Shown here piece after piece: positions 61,201-64,000 of a stretch of DNA of 64,000 bases. Each line of letters opens with the position of its first letter. Positions within the stretch are counted from its first letter, which is position 1. Below the pieces are notes generated by a model. It was given only the letters and a program-made list of their open reading frames with translations, did no database searches and had not been told where the DNA came from. The position numbers and the translations under genes were made by a program. The stretch is taken from the NCBI RefSeq assembly GCF_037325665.1, contig NC_090261.1:24489222-24553221 (forward strand), given 5' to 3'. Source of the stretch: Littorina saxatilis. Taxonomy: Eukaryota; Mollusca; Gastropoda; Littorinimorpha; Littorinidae.

Positions 61201-61311
61201 CAAACCTTAATTCCTGTCTGCAGAATGGAGATGGGAAAAGATGGATCAGGGCGTGAACTCAGCCACAGGCGGAACTGGGGGTCCACGTCATTAGAGGAAG
61301 ATGAGTTGAAC
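42637..61311 (-). CDS. Axonemal dynein heavy chain, last ten exons (C-terminal 632 residues)
   Basis: Ten minus-strand exons (61206-61311, 60565-60792, 59983-60180, 59377-59570, 58572-58768, 57698-57909, 57037-57256, 45691-45845, 43403-43549, 42637-42879) all have GT-AG borders and compatible phases. In order they give: the end of the AAA6 module ('[19 protein letters not shown]'); the AAA lid ('[20 protein letters not shown]', '[19 protein letters not shown]'); and the dynein C-terminal domain ('[11 protein letters not shown]', '[20 protein letters not shown]', '[10 protein letters not shown]', 'LYRTSARAG', 'STGHSTNFV', '[12 protein letters not shown]') ending in DE and a stop. It is the microtubule motor subunit of ciliary dynein arms. 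The single-headed inner-arm group (DNAH6/DNAH14-like) is possible but not established. Upstream exons, with most of the motor, lie beyond the window. Intron seven holds a 9.8-kb Ty3/Gypsy element in the opposite sense. Confidence 0.93.
43201..43379. repeat. (CA)n array in a dynein intron
   Basis: CA tract with short TCTC and CACG interruptions, about 20 bp from the exon donor at 43402. Confidence 0.95.
43403..43549 (-). CDS. Dynein heavy chain exon
   Basis: It encodes '[20 protein letters not shown]' and '[12 protein letters not shown]', the conserved 'G..L.GA.WD' block. 49 codons, phase 0 at both ends. Confidence 0.93.
43550..45690. other. Dynein intron, apart from the minisatellite
   Basis: AT-rich intronic DNA around the 42-bp array. 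No other repeat or exon is recognised. Confidence 0.5.
44113..44783. repeat. 42-bp minisatellite, about 16 units
   Basis: Unit: 'caaggttcaaaactatccac' followed by 'atgaatcctacaatttgtctta'-type sequence, with few variants clustered near the 3' end. Because 42 is a multiple of three, several frames on both strands stay open. It lies wholly in a dynein intron (43550-45690). Confidence 0.97.
45691..45845 (-). CDS. Dynein heavy chain exon
   Basis: It completes the glycine codon from the previous exon, then '[20 protein letters not shown]', '[15 protein letters not shown]' and 'HDMAYA'. Donor GCT|GTGAGT. It lies 11.2 kb from the exon before it because of the Gypsy insertion. Confidence 0.93.
45846..46386. 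other. Dynein intron, left of the Gypsy insertion
   Basis: It contains a G-rich patch at 46024-46090. The last four bases, ATAC (46383-46386), are the left target duplication of the Gypsy element. Confidence 0.6.
46387..48372 (+). repeat. Left LTR of the Ty3/Gypsy element
   Basis: 1,986 bp, starting TGTAAACATG and ending GGTTACA. Its only long open frame (67 codons, near 47811) is repeated in the other LTR and has no domain. Confidence 0.95.
48632..53482 (+). CDS. Pol polyprotein of the Ty3/Gypsy element (fossil copy)
   Basis: One open frame of 1,616 codons. In order: retropepsin-like protease ('[12 protein letters not shown]', about residue 150); reverse transcriptase ('[14 protein letters not shown]', 'FLDDILIH', about 490-690); RNase H ('[15 protein letters not shown]', about 790); integrase zinc finger and core ('DCNRCIRR', '[12 protein letters not shown]', 'LSDQGRDFE', about 1130-1300); and a basic/acidic C-terminal tail. 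It belongs to the transposon and is not a host gene. Confidence 0.93.
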   Translation: MTAQESAHRLTMAADAVDGGIRRLPAVRLQSPLTVSLNPGELFELRGKIVTDSNTVTSTSVTSNAVTVYPRDPDCLPCGLVVVTAQCLDSTVKVVVKNTSRKSVQLQSSDILAELDFTDCGTSSVDSLVGPACESQIKANGVNSTCLIDSGSQVTVVGETFFRKHLRHLELRDLRTKLTVKGAGGHIVPYLGYVGMDICLPFDVVGVSETVHAMVLVCPDTEYSRKVPFIVGTNVLSLFAKKCEERAGVNFATVLPLKSEVAFSYKDMSRNETGRLGAVRLVGKNVVVPAGKTLEVKCETGARLPCTRSSVLVQEPVFQPLAEGLKVISCKTPTNSLPRLKVFIRNDSDHSIVLKRRQIVADMYIVQAEYDVQRVLSTLAPSDRDSTEETVHSCSTTTTASSQPAPDTTPSSGSGLPFKFAENAPSEWSERFRKRLDTFDDVFIKGEFDVGRAETGLFDIDLQPGPDIRERARPLSPRDFEECRQHIQGLLDADVIRPSHSPFASPIVLVRKKTGALRMCVDYRKVNARTVRDSYSIPKVEDLFLTLNGAKFFTSMDLCKAYYQVPMSEQASKISAFITPFGLFEWDRLSQGLVNAPACFQRLMETVFSDMNLVELIVFLDDILIHATSLDELEERTVRVLERLRKFNLKLDPAKCIFGATEIRHLGYVISEGTIRPDPDKLAAVKTWPKPTTVKEVKSFIGFAGFYRRFLKDFSRLAKPLNDLTIGYVPTKCQKKGASKKPTLSLSSDITHLWGEKQQHAFDSIIHALTNAPVLGIADKRKPFTLHCDASGTGLGAVLYQEQDNQLKVIAYASRGLNKSEQNYPAHKREFLALKWAMSDKFNDYLLGSPVTVVTDNNPLCYILKNAKLDATSHRWLSSLSVFDFQLRYKKGTTHVDADALSRLPQPPPEEDRDYQKMLEETEFLREKAKRFDEEAQETTDVTELNRETVCALLTAKGVGRTATLHKQSVRHDQAAPGNIDTHSSESEWPPAVEQLVMDPSLLSENELDPPMLKPFSFSTADWKKFQLADKDIKVVIQHLSRKQRLEVSGLSEITRELRTFAREQDKLVLVEGVLYRRTVDESESPRLQLVIPKSHRQEAMKGVHEELFHIHFDSAIKQARLRFFWPFMSRDLEQKIKDCNRCIRRSATQQKAPMQSIITTFPLELLSIDFLTIDVKGQKQDILVIMDHFTKFSQAILTANQTAKSVAKALWDHFFSIYGFPKNILSDQGRDFESKLVKELCAMAGIKKIRTTPYHPSGNPVERWNRTLIGMLRSLEEEKKTDWRKYIKSAVHAYNSCIHSSTGYSPYFLFFGRHPRLPVDLAFGLDLDHRNKTSTRQFVKDLKQQLKQAYENASHQMDKMRSKNKARYDVSARAAELEVGDRVLVRRMGPRLVSKVTDRWEQSVYVVSSKSPNVPVYTVQDESGIGPKRTLHRNLLLPIGVLGDIPTPLEPTLTTPAPNIPKHRMSPLEPEPYDEPSEGREIGPFRVIIDRVKNPVYPSSTSPSADDDQAPPSDSDLSVSSENEKSGGNTSDGEVDSDPPPLRRSTRKRRPVEKLNLVHRLGDPLNMAKHKLMSVRSEMCQALESPGLLAVENGVRRCMESLAEICRVLGALGFG
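53483..54184. other. Ty3/Gypsy region between pol and the right LTR
   Basis: About 700 bp without a recognisable coding part. It ends in the purine-rich tract at 54172-54180. Confidence 0.7.
54185..56176 (+). repeat. Right LTR of the Ty3/Gypsy element
   Basis: 1,992 bp. By eye it differs from the left LTR by about one substitution and one 6-bp length change. Confidence 0.95.
56224..56744. mobile_element. Possible MITE with TACSGTATTTG-type inverted ends
   Basis: The left end TACCGTATTTGACG and right end CGCCAAATACCGTA are inverted with 12 of 14 positions matching. Internal 'aagccgcgac' and 'ttgcggcttataaa' motifs resemble dispersed repeats of many animals. No transposase. It lies in the same dynein intron as the Gypsy element. 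Confidence 0.5.
57037..57256 (-). CDS. Dynein heavy chain exon
   Basis: It encodes '[20 protein letters not shown]' and '[12 protein letters not shown]'. About 25 residues between the '[13 protein letters not shown]' helix and 'FWLPGFFFP' are rich in acidic and polar residues, longer than I recall in most axonemal chains. Donor CAAG|GTGGGT. Confidence 0.93.
57698..57909 (-). CDS. Dynein heavy chain exon
   Basis: It encodes '[20 protein letters not shown]', '[20 protein letters not shown]' and 'IPAHWK'. Acceptor TTACAG|CC, donor AAG|GTAAGT. Confidence 0.93.
58572..58768 (-). CDS. Dynein heavy chain exon
   Basis: It encodes '[20 protein letters not shown]' and a linker with '[19 protein letters not shown]'. 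Acceptor CTACAG|T, donor G|GTGAGC. Phases match its neighbours. Confidence 0.9.
59203..59342. mobile_element. MITE family M, copy 2, in a dynein intron
   Basis: It starts TAGTGGAACCCCCATTTTAAG and shares the internal layout of copy 1 (32764-32945). The far end, 'ggtgtgactgta', is a worn inverted copy of the start. Confidence 0.6.
59377..59570 (-). CDS. Dynein heavy chain exon (start of C-terminal domain)
   Basis: It encodes '[20 protein letters not shown]', '[17 protein letters not shown]' and '[11 protein letters not shown]'. 'FGM...NA' is the usual 'FG.H.NA' block. The donor is phase 2. Confidence 0.9.
59983..60180 (-). CDS. Dynein heavy chain exon (AAA lid, second part)
   Basis: It encodes '[20 protein letters not shown]', '[19 protein letters not shown]' and '[15 protein letters not shown]'. 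66 codons, phase 0 at both ends. Confidence 0.93.
60565..60792 (-). CDS. Dynein heavy chain exon (AAA lid, first part)
   Basis: It continues '[17 protein letters not shown]', then '[19 protein letters not shown]' and '[14 protein letters not shown]'. 76 codons, phase 0 at both ends. The initial ATG is an internal codon. Confidence 0.93.
61206..61311 (-). CDS. Dynein heavy chain exon (AAA6 end)
   Basis: It encodes '[19 protein letters not shown]' and '[15 protein letters not shown]'. Acceptor CAG|G, donor AAG|GTTTGT, ending in phase 0. The dynein signature 'FRLWL' followed by 'FP.S.LQ.G.K' is clear. Confidence 0.9.
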
Positions 61312-61601
61312 CTGAATAAACAAAAGCGTTCATACACATAATTTTCCACTGACCAGTGGTAAAGACACATCACCAAAACAGTTGATATGGTTTTTTTTAT
61401 GCATGCTTTCAATGGAACATATCTACAAAATTTTATAAGTAAATTTTAATTTAATTAATATACTTACCCAACTCACATATAGCAATTAACTCTAGTTCAG
61501 TGCTGGTTACGCTGTACGCGTCCCCTTGGTAACAAGGGAGACCACTCTAAAAAAGAGAGTGACCAATCCCATAAGGCCAGACCAACTACCGGTCCGACTT
61601 C

Positions 61602-61619
61602 CGTATGCGTGCGCATACG
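61602..61619. repeat. Short perfect palindrome in the DIRS-like end
   Basis: CGTATGCG-TG-CGCATACG, an 8-bp perfect stem, within the terminal region of DIRS-like element 2. Confidence 0.85.
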
Positions 61620-61713
61620 CCGCCATTTGTATCATTCCATCGAAGCCCAACTCACTCCCTTTTTTTTAGTCCCAAATACCACCACAGCGGGGAGGCGGGA
61701 GGGATTAAACGAT

Positions 61714-61802
61714 GTGAGTTGGGTAAGTATATTAATTAAATTAAAATTTACTTATAAAATTTTGTATTAAATTACATACACTATACCCAACTCACATATA
61801 GC
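61714..61802. repeat. DIRS-like element 2, internal complementary region
   Basis: 61714-61765 is the exact 52-bp reverse complement of the outer end 61424-61475. The rest (about 61766-61802, 'ttaaattacatacactatac' and on) should be the complement of the far end beyond the window. Confidence 0.9.
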
Positions 61803-61838
61803 AGATTGCTACTATAGGTGGTGGGTACTTACCAAAAT

Positions 61839-63839
61839 TCAACCACGCAGGACTTGCCCCGCGGCTACCATCGCTGGTAGCGCAGAGCTGCCATCCTGCC
61901 TCAGTGAAGCGACGTCCCTGAGGTAAAAGTTTATAAAAACATCCTCTGATCTCCAGTATGCTGATTCTAGCACTTCAGCCAGACGACCAGACTTGAGGAC
62001 GGCCAAAGAGGCCGCCCAGGCTCTTGACTCATGAGTTCTTGCAGAGGTGAGAGGCAAGACAGCCCTAGACTCTCCTGACTGAGCCTCCCACCAGGCATAA
62101 GCCTGCTTGATCAGTGTAGATACCCACTTGGTCAACGTGACCTTCGCAATATCCTTATCCCTAGCTGTGTTTAAGGAAATAAAGAGCAGCTTTTGGGTTT
62201 CTGAGCGAATATGCCGAGTTCGTGACAGGTAGAGGCTGAGCGACCGGACGGGACAATTAGCTAGATCTGGATCTCCAGAAGCTAAAACCGTGCTTAACGG
62301 CAAGATATGCAAAACAGGCGAAACATGACCGGGCTTCTGATTCTTAGCGAGGAAGCCGGGAATAAATTTGAGAGACAACGAACCATCCTTTTCAAAGGAA
62401 ATGTCTTTCCCTAGACCGGACAAAGCATGAATTTCGCTACCTCTCCTTGAAGTAGCAAGCAAAGTTAAAAACACGGCCTTGCGAGTCAAATTAAGCAAAG
62501 TAGCCGAACGGATGGGCTCAAACTCCCCCGAGGCTAAGAAACGTAAAACCAAAAATAAGTCCCAGGCAGGGAGGTGCGATTTAACCCGAGCGGCTGTAAG
62601 GGAAGCGCCCTTCAGAACACTAGAGATCACCCCGCCAAGTGAGATCTTACGCCCCAACTGTAAAAGAGTTGAGGATATCGCCGACCTCCTTACTCTAAGG
62701 GAAGAGGGAGAACCTCCCTGCTCTGCCAACCACGCAAGGTGGTTGGCTACCTGCATGGACCTTGGTGCAAGGGGATTAACCCCGTTAAGCGCGCACCACC
62801 TAGCCCAAGCTGCCCAGTGCGAAGAGTATACCGAAGTTGTAGACTCTCTATGGGCGTGGCGGACGAACTTTACAGTAGACGCAGAGGCCCCCGCCTTAAG
62901 CAGAGCGCTTCGGATAGAATCCAGGCGTGAAGGCTCAAGAGCCGCGGATTTTCGTGGGGGATGCCTGACCGAGGCTGCACGAGGTCCCCCTTTTTCACGG
63001 CGAGAGGGATCGGAGGCCGAACTGCTAGACGCAGTAGGTCGGGAAACCAGTGCTGGCTTGGCCAAAACGGAGCGACCAGAACCAGCGCTGGCTTCTCTAA
63101 GTCTACTTTTCTGAGGACCTTTCCGAGGAGGCAAAACGGAGGGAACGCATACGCTGTCAGGTTTGCCCAACTGATTTCCAAGGCATTCACCCTCCAGGCC
63201 AGAGGATCTGGGAAGGGGGAGACAAAGAGAGGGAGCCTTGCTGAAAACCTCGTTGCGAAAAGATCGATCACCGGCTTGTCTATCTGCAACCAGAGACGAT
63301 CCAGGGATTGGTGTGAGAGGGTCCACTCCGAGTGAACCACCTTGTCCCCCCTGCTCAAACTGTCCGCCAGGACGTTCAGACTTCCCTTCAGGTAAACAGC
63401 TGAAAGAAGGATGCCATGAGAGTTGCACCACGTCAGAATGAGGCAGGCTTTGTCTGACAGACTGGGAGACCGTGTCCCCCCCTGCTTGTTCACATACGAC
63501 GCCACCGTCGTGTTGTCTGTGTGAATCCTGACATGTCTGCCCTCCAGCAAGGGCCTGAACGCCCGCAGAGCCAGAGAGACTGCCTCCAACTCCAGCAGAT
63601 TGATGTGAAGGGAGCTTAGTGTTGAGTCCCACACCCCCGACACCATCTGCCCGTCTAGATGAGCCCCCCACCCTGACAGAGAAGCATCCGTAAAGAGCTC
63701 CTTCTCTGGCTGAGGGCACACAATGGGAACTCCCTGAAAGAGCACCGGGAGCAGCCACGCGCGAGTGGTCTCCAGAAACCACACCCCAAGAGGGATCTGA
63801 ACGTTCCAATCCTGGAAAGAGAACAAACATCCGAAACAC
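61839..63839 (-). CDS. Tyrosine recombinase frame of DIRS-like element 2 (fossil copy)
   Basis: The recombinase occupies about the C-terminal half: a core-binding part ('SVYSSHWAAWARWCALNGVN', 'QVANHLAWLAEQG') and a catalytic part ('LLATSRRGSEIHALSGLG', 'HESRAWAAS', 'NFYLRDVAS') with the family's Arg, His-x-x-Arg and Tyr positions. The upstream part of this frame overlaps RNase H in another frame, as known for DIRS elements. It catalyses integration of circular cDNA in the family. Confidence 0.85.
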   Translation of the reverse strand: MFRMFVLFPGLERSDPSWGVVSGDHSRVAAPGALSGSSHCVPSAREGALYGCFSVRVGGSSRRADGVGGVGLNTKLPSHQSAGVGGSLSGSAGVQALAGGQTCQDSHRQHDGGVVCEQAGGDTVSQSVRQSLPHSDVVQLSWHPSFSCLPEGKSERPGGQFEQGGQGGSLGVDPLTPIPGSSLVADRQAGDRSFRNEVFSKAPSLCLPLPRSSGLEGECLGNQLGKPDSVCVPSVLPPRKGPQKSRLREASAGSGRSVLAKPALVSRPTASSSSASDPSRREKGGPRAASVRHPPRKSAALEPSRLDSIRSALLKAGASASTVKFVRHAHRESTTSVYSSHWAAWARWCALNGVNPLAPRSMQVANHLAWLAEQGGSPSSLRVRRSAISSTLLQLGRKISLGGVISSVLKGASLTAARVKSHLPAWDLFLVLRFLASGEFEPIRSATLLNLTRKAVFLTLLATSRRGSEIHALSGLGKDISFEKDGSLSLKFIPGFLAKNQKPGHVSPVLHILPLSTVLASGDPDLANCPVRSLSLYLSRTRHIRSETQKLLFISLNTARDKDIAKVTLTKWVSTLIKQAYAWWEAQSGESRAVLPLTSARTHESRAWAASLAVLKSGRLAEVLESAYWRSEDVFINFYLRDVASLRQDGSSALPAMVAAGQVLRG
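62870..63826 (-). CDS. RNase H part of DIRS-like element 2 (fossil copy)
   Basis: 'KELFTDASLSGWGAHL', 'INLLELEAVSLALRAF', 'VRIHTDNTTVASYVNKQGG' and 'LADSLSR' mark an RNase H domain. 'DLFATRFSARLPLFVSPFPD' follows, a block typical of DIRS polyproteins. It overlaps the recombinase frame. Confidence 0.85.
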   Translation of the reverse strand: MFSFQDWNVQIPLGVWFLETTRAWLLPVLFQGVPIVCPQPEKELFTDASLSGWGAHLDGQMVSGVWDSTLSSLHINLLELEAVSLALRAFRPLLEGRHVRIHTDNTTVASYVNKQGGTRSPSLSDKACLILTWCNSHGILLSAVYLKGSLNVLADSLSRGDKVVHSEWTLSHQSLDRLWLQIDKPVIDLFATRFSARLPLFVSPFPDPLAWRVNALEISWANLTAYAFPPFCLLGKVLRKVDLEKPALVLVAPFWPSQHWFPDLLRLAVRPPIPLAVKKGDLVQPRSGIPHENPRLLSLHAWILSEALCLRRGPLRLL

Positions 63840-64000
63840 CGGACGGGAGGGAACGAAGTTCCTCCCTAGTAGAGGAAAGCTCCGACGCTAATGTCGAAAC
63901 TTGCGCACTAAGTGTCAACAACAGAGAAGCTACCTCCGCATTAGCTAAACCTGGGCAAGGTGTGGAATCCGAAACACCGGAGGCCAAGCCAGAAACATTA

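Larger units (their letters stand above)
61424..64000 (-). mobile_element. DIRS-like retroelement 2, younger, runs past the window end
   Basis: It has the same architecture as the element at 33265-41504: an outer end (61424-61475), a palindrome-bearing terminal region, an internal complementary region (61714-61802), then minus-strand tyrosine recombinase and RNase H parts. The coding parts are largely open in the window, so it is younger than element 1. At least one break is suspected, and the rest lies outside. It sits in the dynein intron upstream of the exon at 61206-61311. Confidence 0.85.

Noticed and set aside
62479-63114. Plus-strand 211-codon open frame
   Set aside because: It is the shadow of the DIRS recombinase frame on the opposite strand, with no domain of its own.

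Overview
This window is animal nuclear DNA. It has spliced genes with GT-AG introns, an axonemal dynein heavy chain (so a ciliated metazoan), small secreted PAN/C-type-lectin proteins, and dense LINE, SINE, DIRS, Ty3/Gypsy and MITE-like repeats. The lectins and the repeat style suggest a lophotrochozoan, most likely a gastropod mollusc, perhaps Littorina-like. The organism call is inference; the gene calls rest on the sequence.

Layout. 1-3.5 kb: repeat fragments. 3.5-6.3 kb: lectin gene A, three exons, 253 residues. 6.4-7.9 kb, 8.3-12.2 kb and 14.9-20.6 kb: three copies of one Jockey/CR1-type LINE family, each abutting or lying within CT-rich DNA. Copy 3 carries three later insertions whose target duplications allow the empty sites to be read. 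21.8-24.2 kb: an L2-type LINE with a nearly open reverse transcriptase. 26.3-31.4 kb: lectin gene B, a 254-residue paralogue of A with the same exon number and intron phases. The end of its last exon is repeated just past the stop codon. 33.3-41.5 kb: an old, broken DIRS-like element with inverted ends, an internal complementary region, three SINE insertions and several tandem arrays. 42.6-61.3 kb, minus strand: the last ten exons of a dynein heavy chain, 632 residues to the C-terminus. One of its introns holds a 9.8-kb Ty3/Gypsy element with near-identical 2-kb LTRs, and another holds a 42-bp minisatellite. 61.4 kb to the end: a second, younger DIRS-like element of the same design, running out of the window.

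The commonest unit is a roughly 0.9-kb repeat, here called family X: six long copies, one old long copy and degraded pieces. It has short inverted subterminal repeats (ACATTTAGTCAAG / CTTGACTAAATGT), a fixed (TG)n tract, a 3' hairpin and a CREB/ATF-type octamer. It resembles a non-autonomous Helentron-type element and sits in introns of both lectin genes.

The host genes are two secreted lectin-like proteins and one ciliary motor subunit. Nothing indicates that they work together. Most of the rest is layered transposon history, and its nesting order can be read directly.
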